Shown here: positions 21,283-28,882 of the stretch, one piece after another
Layout of the letters: each line of letters begins with the position of its first letter
How positions within the stretch are numbered: position 1 is the first letter of the stretch
DNA from: Pseudoduganella sp.
GTDB lineage: Bacteria; Pseudomonadota; Gammaproteobacteria; Burkholderiales; Burkholderiaceae_D
Assembly: GCA_021323265.1 (NCBI GenBank)
Contig: JAJTCO010000006.1
Location: 1-64,000 of the forward strand
Direction: 5' to 3'
Length of the DNA: 64,000 bases
Program-made: the position numbers and the translations under genes
The notes under the pieces: model-generated
What the model was told of the DNA's origin: nothing
The model's input: only the letters and a program-made list of their open reading frames with translations
Databases searched by the model: none

Positions 21283-21309
21283 GGTGCCTGACCCTGCGGG
21301 TCAGGCACC
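21283..21309. repeat. Perfect 12-bp inverted repeat between M13 copies 2 and 3
   Basis: GGTGCCTGACCC (21283-21294) and its exact reverse complement (21298-21309) are separated by TGC. No T-run follows, so it is a weak terminator candidate at best. Its GGGTCAGGC wording recurs in the loop of the inverted repeat at 11586-11632, and the preceding ACGTAAC recurs in the stem at 13377. Confidence 0.75.
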
Positions 21310-21340
21310 GCCTTGCCGGTTCCGGCATCAAGACCCTCCC

Positions 21341-23350
21341 ATGAAAAAACACCTCATCGCAATCGCCGCCGCGCTGCTCGCCGGCATGGCCGGCGCCGCC
21401 GAAAAATCCGGCATCGAACTGCAATACATCGACCCCGCCATACGTGCCCAGGACGACTTCTTCAAGCACCTGAACGGCAAATGGCTCGCCACGGCGGAAA
21501 TCCCTGCCGAAATGTCCAGCTGGGGCGTCTGGGAAAAGCTGTACGAAGACATCCAGCCGCAGCTGCGCAAGATCATCGAGGACGCCGCGCAGAACGCGGC
21601 CAATCCCGACCAGCAACGCATCGGCGACTTCTACGCCGCCTTCATGGACGAAGCGCGCCTGGAGCAGCTGGGCGCGGCGCCGCTGCAGCCGGAACTGGCG
21701 CGCATCGCCGCCCTGACCGACAAGCAGCAACTGCCGGCCCTGTTCGCGTACCACAACCGCCGCAACTTCATGGCGCCGATGGACCTGGCCATCCACCAGG
21801 ACAACAAGGACTCGACCAAGTACGTGATCGACTTCATGCAGGCCGGCCTGGGCATGCCCGACCGCGACTACTACCTGAAGAAGGGCGACGCCAAGATGGC
21901 GCAGACGCTGGCCAAGTACGAAGCCACCGTCGCCAGGATGCTGGCGCTGGCTGGCGACGCCAATGCCGCCGCCAACGCCCGGGCAGTGGTAGCCTTCGAA
22001 ACGAAGATCGCCCAGCTGCACTGGTCCAAGGTCGAACTGCGCGATCCGGTCAAGGCCTACAACAAGGTGCCGCTCGACAAGCTGCCCGCACTGATGCCGC
22101 GCTTTGACTGGCAAGCCTACCTGTCCGCGCTGGGCGTGGCCGGCAAGGTCGACTACGTGATCGTCAGCCAGCCAAGCTACCTGAAAGCGCTGGACAAGCT
22201 GCTGGCCGCCACCGACATCGAAACGCTCAAGCCGTACTTTGCCTGGGGCGTGATCCGCGCCAACGCACCGTACCTGTCCAAGGCCTTCGTCGAAACCAAC
22301 TTCGAGTTCTACGGCAAGCAGCTGGGTGGCGCCACCGAGATGCGCCCGCGCTGGAAACGCGGCGTGTCCGCCACCGAAGACGCGCTGGGCGAAAGCATCG
22401 GCAAAGCCTATGTGGAGCAGCATTTCCCCGCCGCCAGCAAGGCGCGCATGGAAGCCCTGGTGCAGAACCTGCTGGCCGCCTACAAGGACAGCATCGACCA
22501 GCTCACGTGGATGAGCCCCAGGACGCGCAAGGAAGCGCAAGCCAAGCTGGCCAAGTTCACGCCGAAGATCGGTTACCCGAACAAATGGCGCGACTACAGC
22601 AAGGTCACCATCGACCGCAACGACCTGGTCGGCAACGTTGCGCGCGCCACCGAGTTCGCGGTGCAGAAGGAACTGGACAAGCTGGGCAAGCCGATCGACC
22701 GCGACGAATGGGGCATGACCCCGCAAACCATCAACGCCTACTACAACCCGGAGCTGAACGAGATCGTGTTCCCGGCCGCCATCCTGCAGCCGCCGTTCTT
22801 CGACGCCCAGGCGGACGACGCGGTCAACTACGGCGCCATCGGCGCGGTGATCGGCCACGAGATTTCGCACGGCTTCGACGACCAGGGCGCGCAGTACGAC
22901 GGCGACGGCAACCTGCGCGACTGGTGGACCAAGCGCGATCACGCCAACTTCAAGGCCAAGACGCAAATGCTGGTCAAGCAGTACGGCGCCTTCAGCCCCC
23001 TCAAGGGCTACAAGGTGAACGGCGAACTGACGCTGGGTGAGAACATCGCCGACAACTCGGGCCTGGCGATTGCGTACAAGGCCTACAAGCTGTCGCTGGG
23101 CGGCAAGCCCGCGCCCGTGATCGACGGCTATACGGGCGACCAGCGCTTCTACCAGGGCTGGGCGCAGGCCTGGCGCGCCAAGCAGCGCGAAGCGGCCCTG
23201 ATCCGCCAGGTCACCACCGACCCGCACTCGCCGGAGGAATACCGCACCAACGGCACCCTGCGCAACCAGCCGGGCTTCTACGAGGCGTTCGGCGTGAAGA
23301 AGGGCGACAAGATGTACCTGGCGCCCAAGGAGCGCGTGATCATCTGGTAA
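21341..23350 (+). CDS. M13-family zinc metallopeptidase, copy 3
   Basis: This 669-residue peptidase starts at the ATG at 21341, which opens a signal peptide (MKKHLIAIAAALLAGMAGAA). The zinc site is His506/His510 in HEISH and Glu567 in ENIAD. It is the most divergent copy near the N-terminus but keeps the same QDDFFKHLNGKW and PDRDYYLKK signatures. A strong terminator (23376-23399) ends the tandem array. Confidence 0.92.
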   Translation: MKKHLIAIAAALLAGMAGAAEKSGIELQYIDPAIRAQDDFFKHLNGKWLATAEIPAEMSSWGVWEKLYEDIQPQLRKIIEDAAQNAANPDQQRIGDFYAAFMDEARLEQLGAAPLQPELARIAALTDKQQLPALFAYHNRRNFMAPMDLAIHQDNKDSTKYVIDFMQAGLGMPDRDYYLKKGDAKMAQTLAKYEATVARMLALAGDANAAANARAVVAFETKIAQLHWSKVELRDPVKAYNKVPLDKLPALMPRFDWQAYLSALGVAGKVDYVIVSQPSYLKALDKLLAATDIETLKPYFAWGVIRANAPYLSKAFVETNFEFYGKQLGGATEMRPRWKRGVSATEDALGESIGKAYVEQHFPAASKARMEALVQNLLAAYKDSIDQLTWMSPRTRKEAQAKLAKFTPKIGYPNKWRDYSKVTIDRNDLVGNVARATEFAVQKELDKLGKPIDRDEWGMTPQTINAYYNPELNEIVFPAAILQPPFFDAQADDAVNYGAIGAVIGHEISHGFDDQGAQYDGDGNLRDWWTKRDHANFKAKTQMLVKQYGAFSPLKGYKVNGELTLGENIADNSGLAIAYKAYKLSLGGKPAPVIDGYTGDQRFYQGWAQAWRAKQREAALIRQVTTDPHSPEEYRTNGTLRNQPGFYEAFGVKKGDKMYLAPKERVIIW

Positions 23351-23370
23351 GCGCGCCTGGCCGGGACGAA

Positions 23371-23400
23371 AAAAAACCGCTCAAGTGAGCGGTTTTTTTA
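23371..23400 (+). terminator. Terminator after the M13 array
   Basis: ACCGCTCA (23376-23383) pairs with TGAGCGGT (23386-23393). A-runs and T-runs flank it on both sides, so it can serve both the M13 array and the convergent cytochrome gene. Confidence 0.85.
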
Positions 23401-23413
23401 TCGCCAGGGCAGA

Positions 23414-23956
23414 TCAGCCCTTGCTTGGCTCCGCGGCAGGAGCGTCGGCAGCCGGAGCGGCTTGCTTGACTTCAGGCTCCTTGAACTTGCCGCCGGACTG
23501 GTTGGCCATGAAGACCACGGCGCGCGCCACTTCCACATCGTCCAGGTCCGGGTTGCCGCCCTTGGCAGGCATCGCCTTCAGGCCTTCGATTGCATGCTTG
23601 ACCACGGTGTCGTAGCCCTGGGCCAGGCGGGCACCCCAAGCGCCGGCGTCGCCGGTCTTCGGTGCACCGGCAGCGCCGGAGGAGTGGCAGGCCGCGCAAG
23701 TGGCGGTGTACACAGCTTCGCCAGTCTGCAGCACTTTCGGTGCGTTGGCATCCTTCAGGGTGAAGCCCTGGTCCGCCACAGGCTTCAGGCGCGCAGCGAT
23801 GGCTTCAGCGCTCTGGCTTTCGGAACCGGCGCCAGTCAGTTTTTCCTGGGTCACAAATTGCACCAGCAGGACAATGCCGATGATGGTAACAGCGAAGAAA
23901 CCTACAACGGCAGCGACCAGCTGCTTAGGCGTTCTGATAGCGGATTCGTGGCTCAT
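23414..23956 (-). CDS. Membrane-anchored monohaem cytochrome c (c5 type)
   Basis: This is a 180-residue protein. One N-terminal hydrophobic anchor (11-34) is followed by a periplasmic domain with the haem motif Cys87-Ala-Ala-Cys90-His91 and a Met ligand, probably Met129 in KAMPAKGG. The Ala/Pro/Glu-rich tail is low-complexity. Such proteins carry electrons in the respiratory chain. The start at 23956 has AAGGA upstream; an in-frame start at 24031 is rejected because it adds non-conserved sequence. Confidence 0.9.
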   Translation of the reverse strand: MSHESAIRTPKQLVAAVVGFFAVTIIGIVLLVQFVTQEKLTGAGSESQSAEAIAARLKPVADQGFTLKDANAPKVLQTGEAVYTATCAACHSSGAAGAPKTGDAGAWGARLAQGYDTVVKHAIEGLKAMPAKGGNPDLDDVEVARAVVFMANQSGGKFKEPEVKQAAPAADAPAAEPSKG

Positions 23957-24143
23957 GATTTCCTTAGGACAGTTTTCGAAGCTGGAGGAGGGTTGTGCTT
24001 TTGGCCATGGCAGGCGCCCAGCCCTCGTCAAACCTGTAATTATAGACGGAAACCCCTGGTAGTGGAATGGATTAGCTGCGCGAGGGGAAGTTTGATAAAT
24101 GTTGAGAAACCAGCTATTCTTCGGGTCTCTTCAGATTCAGCCT

Positions 24144-24219
24144 GCGGCTGTAGCTCAGTGGATAGAGTATCGGCCTCCGAAGCCGAGGGTCGTGGGTTCG
24201 ATCCCCGCCAGCCGCGCCA
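24144..24219 (+). tRNA. tRNA-Arg(CCG)
   Basis: This is a 76-nt cloverleaf. The acceptor stem GCGGCTG pairs perfectly with CAGCCGC, the discriminator is G and the CCA is encoded. The D-arm has TAGCTCAGTGGATAGAG, the anticodon loop is CTCCGAA (anticodon CCG, Arg codon CGG) and the T-loop is GGGTTCGATCC. Its 3' 48 nt are repeated exactly at 38099-38146, marking it as the integration target of the downstream element. Confidence 0.97.
24172..24219 (+). repeat. attL: left copy of the 48-bp integration repeat
   Basis: The 3' half of tRNA-Arg, from inside the anticodon stem to the CCA end, is identical to 38099-38146 in direct orientation. Left flanking bases differ (TATC versus TTTT) and so do right ones (GTTTT versus TTAAT), so the repeat boundaries are sharp. 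The left copy keeps the tRNA gene complete. Confidence 0.95.
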
Positions 24220-24287
24220 GTTTTCTTCAGTAAATTCAAATACTTAGGTATTGCGAAGCAATGCAATGAAGTGCATTATTTCGCATT

Positions 24288-24320
24288 ATTTGGCACACTG
24301 GATGTGCCAAATTTGTGCCA
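24288..24320. promoter_or_regulatory. Left arm-type integrase sites
   Basis: ATTTGGCACA (24288-24297) and its exact reverse complement (24303-24312) flank CTGGA. The second half runs on into TGTGCCAAATTTGTGCCA (24303-24320), an 18-mer found unchanged and in the same orientation at 38033-38050 beside the right end. Repeated short motifs inside both ends are typical of arm-binding sites of tyrosine integrases. The binding role is inferred. Confidence 0.6.
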
Positions 24321-24370
24321 TCTAGCTCTGTGAACTTTCTATATCTTCGGCACAGCTGCGTGCTTTTGCG

Positions 24371-24814
24371 CTAGACGAGCTTGGCCCAAATGTGGTCGCG
24401 TCGGGACCGGACTTCGCAAGAGATCGCACTAACGTTTTGCCAGACTATGGATATTGGTAAGGATCGCAGCTGGGATACCTGCTCGACTGCCATGACTATC
24501 ACTTGAATGGGTGCTTCGTCGAAAAAATGAAGTACATGGCTGAGGAAGTCGCTAGGCGTGCTACCGGTTGCGAGAATTTCGATGAGATCCGTCCGGGATA
24601 GCTTCGTCCGATAGCTTGTACTTGAAGATTGCGCCGCCATCCACAGCCAATCCCGTGGGCCGCGTAGTTTGGACAGATTCATACCAAGGACCCGTTCGAT
24701 CGCCAGCGGGTCCAACTTGTCTTCCTCATCTGCCAACAACTTCGCGCCGGCAAGAGAAATTTCGAGCGCTTTGCATCGTTCGTAAAGATCCTGCTCAGAG
24801 ACTGGCGAAATCAT
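24371..24814 (-). CDS. Unknown phage-element protein
   Basis: This 147-residue soluble protein shows no motif I recognise. Its start lies 11 nt after the repressor-like gene's stop, so the two are probably cotranscribed leftward from the control region at 25.4 kb. The position, between attL and the regulator, suggests a regulatory or superinfection role, but nothing in the sequence proves it. Confidence 0.55.
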   Translation of the reverse strand: MISPVSEQDLYERCKALEISLAGAKLLADEEDKLDPLAIERVLGMNLSKLRGPRDWLWMAAQSSSTSYRTKLSRTDLIEILATGSTPSDFLSHVLHFFDEAPIQVIVMAVEQVSQLRSLPISIVWQNVSAISCEVRSRRDHIWAKLV

Positions 24815-24825
24815 GGTGATGCCTG

Positions 24826-25404
24826 CTAGTTTTGGCGCGAGCCGTCATTGCTTCGTTCGCTAATGGGAAACTGATTTACCCAGAGTTTGATCTCACGTCC
24901 GGTCAGACTGGTCTGTCGGCCTGGAGTTAAGTCTTTCATGAACGCCTCGCGAAACCTTGGCGCCAATGTTTGAGCATCGTCCCAGTTCGTGCTGCCTGAG
25001 CCTTCCAATACCCTGCAAGCAACGCTTAGTTCATAAGCGTCGGAGCGTTTATCAAGGTTCATGGACCCTTGCGTGCCGCACAGCTGCCCAGATTCGTCGC
25101 GCCAAAAAACAGCGGGGCCAGGTTCCAGAAATCTCACGGTCTCGTAGTTCAGTTCCAAGTACTTGCCAGGTGTCGTCTGGCCTCGCTCGCTTCCCGACCT
25201 TCCAGTAACGAACCAATACGCAAATTCTGGCCAGGCGCGGCATAGTTCATCAATCATTTCCGCAGTCACAGCCTTCGTCTTCTCCCGGTCCAGATCCCGC
25301 CACTTGCTGGCCTTGATCCCGGTCATTCCTTCCATCCAGTTGTAATCGCTATAAAAGCAGCGAATGAATTCCTTGACGCGCTCAGTCGTGTTGCTCGTAG
25401 CCAT
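24826..25404 (-). CDS. Repressor-like DNA-binding protein of the prophage
   Basis: This 192-residue protein starts at the ATG at 25404 (AAGGA upstream). The first ~65 residues look like a helix-turn-helix domain: VKEFIRCFYSDYN, then GIKASKWRDLD and EMIDELCRAWPEFAYWFVTG. The W-P-x-(F/Y)-A-Y-W-x-x-T-G stretch is common in phage-type regulators of Burkholderiales. It is divergent from an excisionase-like gene, and two operator-like palindromes lie in the gap. A role as lysogeny repressor is inferred from this layout. Confidence 0.6.
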   Translation of the reverse strand: MATSNTTERVKEFIRCFYSDYNWMEGMTGIKASKWRDLDREKTKAVTAEMIDELCRAWPEFAYWFVTGRSGSERGQTTPGKYLELNYETVRFLEPGPAVFWRDESGQLCGTQGSMNLDKRSDAYELSVACRVLEGSGSTNWDDAQTLAPRFREAFMKDLTPGRQTSLTGREIKLWVNQFPISERSNDGSRQN

Positions 25405-25422
25405 GATTTTTCCTTGACACTG

Positions 25423-25457
25423 TTGGGTAATATCCAGCACAATTGGATATTATCCAA
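25423..25457. promoter_or_regulatory. Paired operator-like palindromes in the prophage control gap
   Basis: TTGGATATTATCCAA (25443-25457) is a perfect palindrome around a central T. TTGGGTAATATCCAG (25423-25437) is an imperfect copy of it. Their centres (25430 and 25450) are 20 bp apart, about two helical turns. They lie between the repressor-like gene and the divergent HTH gene, where a repressor would control both. Confidence 0.65.
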
Positions 25458-25498
25458 AACGAGGGATGCTTTCCTCGTATATTACATCAGGATCTTGA

Positions 25499-25792
25499 AT
25501 GGTTGACGGACACGCAACAGTTTTGTCGGTGGATCAGCTAGCGAAGCTCGTTCACAAGTCGCCGGCGAGCGTCCGGAGCGATGCTTCGAGAAATCCTTCG
25601 GCGCTTCCCCCTATCTGCCGCCTGCCCGGAAACAAGCGACTTCTTTGGAGACTGGAAGACGTTCAGGCTTGGCTTGAAAAGTACGTCGATCGGTCACCTG
25701 GTGTTTCTCCCTATCCGGTTGAAGTGGTTGATTTGACCGCGGCCCGTAAGCGTGGTCGCCCGCGCAAAACCGAACCTCGGAGTCGCGCATGA
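25499..25792 (+). CDS. AlpA/excisionase-like helix-turn-helix protein
   Basis: This 97-residue protein contains a MerR/AlpA-type winged HTH: LSVDQLAKLVHKSPASVRSD, then RLPGNKRLLWRLEDVQAWLE. The basic tail (ARKRGRPRK) resembles an AT-hook. It is the first rightward gene after the operator pair. It may activate the phage operon or assist excision. The next gene overlaps by 4 nt (ATGA). Confidence 0.65.
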   Translation: MVDGHATVLSVDQLAKLVHKSPASVRSDASRNPSALPPICRLPGNKRLLWRLEDVQAWLEKYVDRSPGVSPYPVEVVDLTAARKRGRPRKTEPRSRA

Positions 25793-26058
25793 GCCACACA
25801 CCTCGGCCTAAGTCCCTCGCGGAGCGCCTTCAATGGATGTCGGAGAACCTGCCGGGATTTCGCGAAGAGATGGATGCTGTCAATGCTATTGAGCTTCGAG
25901 CTCAGCTCCTCCAATGCATATCAGAGTTTCACCAATTTTCTGTTCCACTCGCTGCTGACGCGATCACACCTTCCCGTCGTGCTCAGGTAGCTGAAATCGC
26001 AGGCCTATGTGCCGCCAGCTATCTCGCTGACCTTGGTGGAATGCTCGCCTCCTGGTAA
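25789..26058 (+). CDS. Small phage-element protein of unknown function
   Basis: This 89-residue protein is mostly helical by composition, with no signal peptide and no recognised motif. It overlaps the upstream HTH gene by 4 nt, so the two are translationally coupled. A short accessory gene between the regulator and the replication initiator is common in inoviruses, often of unknown role. Confidence 0.55.
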   Translation: MSHTPRPKSLAERLQWMSENLPGFREEMDAVNAIELRAQLLQCISEFHQFSVPLAADAITPSRRAQVAEIAGLCAASYLADLGGMLASW

Positions 26059-26135
26059 ATGACTATGTCAAGAATTAAGACACTCCAGCTGCAAGGCGAA
26101 GCGAAAGCATATGCATGCGCCATGAAGGACGCAGC

Positions 26136-26597
26136 ATGAGCTTCGCTTCTTTCGGTACTCGTCGCCGCAGTCCTTCTTCATTCATCTGGAAGATCCTTTG
26201 CCGTTCCGGCGTGCTTGCATTTGGCTCGCACAGTGACTTTCTCCTTGGTGTGCTCATCGCAAAACAGCAAAAGGCTCGCTGGCTGGTTTTGCTGCCGACA
26301 AGCACGCTTCGCGTGCAGTTGATGTATCCCAACGGTCAGCGCGTTTCCCCAGCCGATATCAAAGCCGCTTTGAGGACGCTCGCTGATCCGAAGATTGGTG
26401 CGTCCGTTGCTTTGCGCCTGGGTGCCAACGCAGCCGTACCGCCCGCAGCGCAAGCGAGGACGGAACGGACTGCGGCGGCAGCCGCCGTTTCTGTTGGCGT
26501 CTCGCCGGCTTTTCGTCAGGCGGGCGTGGTAGCACCGCCTGACAGTCCCGATTTCGGGAACGCCCTTTTAGGGGCTACGGTTTTTGGAAAGCCTTGA
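26136..26597 (+). CDS. Putative phage-element protein upstream of the replication gene
   Basis: This is a 153-residue frame from the ATG at 26136 (GAAGGA upstream); a second ATG lies at 26115. The first ~100 residues look protein-like (WKILCRSG, then VQLMYPNGQRV and ADIKAALRTLADP). The rest runs through a cluster of DNA hairpins and ends inside the next gene. It may be a real gene whose 3' end overlaps a replication or packaging region, or only partly real. Confidence 0.4.
   Translation: MSFASFGTRRRSPSSFIWKILCRSGVLAFGSHSDFLLGVLIAKQQKARWLVLLPTSTLRVQLMYPNGQRVSPADIKAALRTLADPKIGASVALRLGANAAVPPAAQARTERTAAAAAVSVGVSPAFRQAGVVAPPDSPDFGNALLGATVFGKP
26473..26575. other. Hairpin cluster, candidate phage origin or packaging region
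   Basis: Several hairpins lie side by side. The first is CGGCGGC/GCCGCCG (26473-26487). The second is GTCAGGCGG/CCGCCTGAC (26515-26543, 11-nt loop). The third is TCCCGA/TCGGGA (26546-26559), and a GCCC-TTTTA-GGGGC stem (26562-26575) follows. The cluster ends 27 nt before the replication initiator start. Filamentous phage origins and packaging signals are groups of such hairpins. Confidence 0.45.
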
Positions 26598-26601
26598 TGC
26601 G

Positions 26602-27798
26602 ATGGCATATGACACGGTAAAGCTGCGCTCTCCTTTCTTGAGTGAACGTGTAATTGAGCAGGTTCGAGCGCAATCGTTTTTGCGTTCGGGCGTGGAAATG
26701 GCGACGGGAGAAGTGCGCTATGAGCTGTTTGCGGGCGAGTTGCTTGGTTCCTGGGACTCGCGGATCTCGGTAATCCCCAAAGATGAAATGTATGTAATCG
26801 GAAAAAATGGGCGCCCAGTCAAAGAGCCCTGCGAGCCCTATCTCGAAATCGAAGCGTCGCTGCATAAGGTTTTCTTTGGACATAACGTTTACGGCGGCCC
26901 GACAGATTTTCGGCAAGCCTGCTGCGATTTCATAGCTCTTATTGAGGAATTACTTTCCGTTGAATTGCCGGGTGCGGACTTTTGGACTGTCCATCGTGTT
27001 GATGTGGCGCTGGTATATCGCTTGCCTAAGGCAGCGTGCAAGGAGTTCTTTGATGGCATATGCCTCATGAACTTCCCACGACGAAACCGGGGGTCAGCTA
27101 AGTACTCGATGGCGGTCTATTTTCCAGGCAAGACAACGACGGTGAAGTTCTACCACAAGGGGACAGAGTTCCAGGTGCATGACAGGAGCCGATTGCGCGG
27201 CTTTTTTGTGAATCTCTTTATGCACCTTCACCAAGACAAGAAGAGCGATACGACGAGCTACAAAAAAGCGGAAAGAAAGTTGGAAGCACTGCAGCGTTTG
27301 GCCGATAGCAGGCTTCGTGCCGAAGTGGAAATTCATTCGGATAAGTTGCAGTACGACTTTGGCTGCAATCCGAAAGTTAAGGACGTGACGGATGCGTATT
27401 TGCAGCAGGTCTACGACAAGGAAGTAGAGAAGCTACTACGCGAAGGGAAACAGGGCATGGATACGGTGAGAGATACGAGGGCAGTAATGCGGCGCCTGAA
27501 CAATTTGTACGGTGCTTCGACGGGGCAAAGGCTATACGGATTCTGGTCATCGCTTTGCACGTTAGGAGATGAAGTCACGCGTCAGCATTACGCAAAAACA
27601 GTCTTCTATAGGAACCGGAAGCTGCTTGAAGAGGCAGGCGTTTCATGGCGGGGCACAGACATCGTCGTAGTGGCAAACGACGGTTTGCTTCCAGTTGATT
27701 TTGCTCCGATTCGATCGGATAAGCGGTTGTGCTTTTTACCGGCGCGCAATCGTGAAGAGTATCAGGTGAGCCGGGAAATGATGCGCCAAGCGGCGTGA
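26602..27798 (+). CDS. Filamentous phage replication initiation protein (gpII-like)
   Basis: This 398-residue protein should nick the plus strand at the phage origin and start rolling-circle replication. It fits the Phage_CRI/gene II family: an N-terminal MAYDTVKLRSP start, the central VHRVDVALVYRLP segment and a KFYHKG stretch, with length close to 400. The ATG at 26602 is chosen because GGAAAG lies upstream and MAYDTVKLRSP is a natural N-terminus; an in-frame TTG lies at 26584. It is followed by the ssDNA-binding gene, as in M13 order. Confidence 0.85.
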   Translation: MAYDTVKLRSPFLSERVIEQVRAQSFLRSGVEMATGEVRYELFAGELLGSWDSRISVIPKDEMYVIGKNGRPVKEPCEPYLEIEASLHKVFFGHNVYGGPTDFRQACCDFIALIEELLSVELPGADFWTVHRVDVALVYRLPKAACKEFFDGICLMNFPRRNRGSAKYSMAVYFPGKTTTVKFYHKGTEFQVHDRSRLRGFFVNLFMHLHQDKKSDTTSYKKAERKLEALQRLADSRLRAEVEIHSDKLQYDFGCNPKVKDVTDAYLQQVYDKEVEKLLREGKQGMDTVRDTRAVMRRLNNLYGASTGQRLYGFWSSLCTLGDEVTRQHYAKTVFYRNRKLLEEAGVSWRGTDIVVVANDGLLPVDFAPIRSDKRLCFLPARNREEYQVSREMMRQAA

Positions 27799-27809
27799 AA
27801 GGAATAAAC

Positions 27810-28148
27810 ATGGCAGCAGCAGATGTAGCAAACGTCGATAACTCGAAAATGAAGAACCATTCGAAGTCGATGCACGTTTTAGTCGCTGGTCGTATCGAAG
27901 GCTCTAAGACCTTTGATGGGAAACGCTATACCCAAATATTGACTCCGGCACAGGATGCGTACTCTCGGCCGCAGCTCGTAGAGATCCGTAGCAAAGGCAG
28001 GCTCGGTGAAAAAGGCGAGGAAGTCTCTGCGCAATGCCTGCTTGGAGGCTTCCAACGTAAGCCTTACGAAGTCAAGGATAAAAACACCGGCGAGATCGTC
28101 AAAGTAATCCCCGTCGAGCACACCCTCGATCTGGTTGAAGCTGACTGA
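27810..28148 (+). CDS. Phage ssDNA-binding protein (gpV-like)
   Basis: This is a 112-residue protein from the ATG at 27810 with AAAGGA upstream. Its size, its charge pattern and its position directly after the replication initiator match filamentous phage gene V-type proteins. Those coat new single strands and switch replication to packaging. The C-terminal strand VIPVEHTLDLVEAD fits an OB-like fold. The assignment rests mainly on synteny. Confidence 0.7.
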   Translation: MAAADVANVDNSKMKNHSKSMHVLVAGRIEGSKTFDGKRYTQILTPAQDAYSRPQLVEIRSKGRLGEKGEEVSAQCLLGGFQRKPYEVKDKNTGEIVKVIPVEHTLDLVEAD

Positions 28149-28184
28149 ACATGCCAGCGCGTGGTGGAGTGCAAACGATAGTGA

Positions 28185-28457
28185 ATGAAGGGGGCTATGA
28201 CGATCGGAAGCACGCAAGTGTTATTGGTATGCGCGCCCGCTGAATTTACGCAGGCACCATGCCCTGCTGGTATGGCTCCGGCAGTTGTTCAAGGTTACAT
28301 CATCGACCCTACTCAAGCCGCAAACGTCGATGCGCAGAATGAGCCTTTCGATTACGCCGTGGCTGCGCAGTTTTGGGGCATGGCGTTCACCTTCGTGGTG
28401 GCCCTGCACCTTGTTAGTAAGTCGGCAGGCATCGTCCTGCAACGCATCAAATCGTAG
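28185..28457 (+). CDS. Small inovirus membrane protein
   Basis: This 90-residue protein has one C-terminal hydrophobic helix (about 62-82, FWGMAFTFVVALHLVSK) and a short basic tail. An internal ATG at 28197 follows GAAGGGGG closely and could also be used. Its place between the ssDNA-binding and major coat genes fits a minor virion or assembly membrane protein. No family was recognised. Confidence 0.6.
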   Translation: MKGAMTIGSTQVLLVCAPAEFTQAPCPAGMAPAVVQGYIIDPTQAANVDAQNEPFDYAVAAQFWGMAFTFVVALHLVSKSAGIVLQRIKS

Positions 28458-28506
28458 TACCGGCGCGGCGGGTTCCGCGAATTTTCCAAACTTAGGAGTG
28501 CAACAC

Positions 28507-28725
28507 ATGAATATCAAACTGAAATCCATTCTGGTCGTCGCTGGTGCAATGGCTGCCGCTGCCTCGGCTTCGGTTCAAGCCGCCGGCCCTGACATGTCGG
28601 GTTTGACCAGCGCAGTGGACTACGGCACCGTGACCACCGCCGTGCTGGCTATCGCGGGCCTGTTGGCGGTGGTGTACGTGGCTGTAAAGGGCGCGTCCAT
28701 TGGTCTGGCGATGATCAAGAAGTAA
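28507..28725 (+). CDS. Major coat protein (pVIII-like)
   Basis: This is a 72-residue precursor. The signal peptide MNIKLKSILVVAGAMAAAAS... is probably cleaved after VQA, leaving about 46 residues. The mature peptide has an acidic N-terminus, one hydrophobic helix (AVLAIAGLLAVVYVAVKG) and a lysine-ending C-terminus (MIKK), the usual layout of filamentous phage major coat proteins. TAGGAGTG provides a strong ribosome site. A terminator directly after it fits high expression of this gene. Confidence 0.88.
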   Translation: MNIKLKSILVVAGAMAAAASASVQAAGPDMSGLTSAVDYGTVTTAVLAIAGLLAVVYVAVKGASIGLAMIKK

Positions 28726-28746
28726 TCGAGCCCTGCTGTGATTTTC

Positions 28747-28772
28747 GGGGTGCTTTGTGCACCCCTTTTTTT
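28747..28772 (+). terminator. Terminator after the major coat gene
   Basis: GGGGTGC (28747-28753) pairs with GCACCCC (28659+100 to 28765) around TTTGT and is followed by seven T. M13 and relatives also carry a central terminator just after gene VIII, which separates highly expressed genes from the adsorption and assembly genes. Confidence 0.88.
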
Positions 28773-28792
28773 AACTACTGGCGGGGTCTGGC

Positions 28793-28879
28793 ATGACGAT
28801 AAATCAGCTCTGGTATTTCGGGATGTTCGTGTGGGGTTTGGTGTCGGCTTGGGCCGTCATCGAAGGATTGAAGGGGTAA
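28793..28879 (+). CDS. 28-residue membrane protein, pVII/pIX-like
   Basis: The ATG at 28793 opens a 28-codon frame reading MTINQLWYFGMFVWGLVSAW, then AVIEGLKG and TAA. It is nearly all one transmembrane helix, the size and character of filamentous phage tip proteins VII and IX (about 30 residues). Its tail carries the AAGGGGTAAGGA ribosome site of the next gene, and it sits in the right block of the genome. Ribosome binding for its own start is weak (GCGGGG). Confidence 0.55.
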   Translation: MTINQLWYFGMFVWGLVSAWAVIEGLKG

Positions 28880-28882
28880 GGA

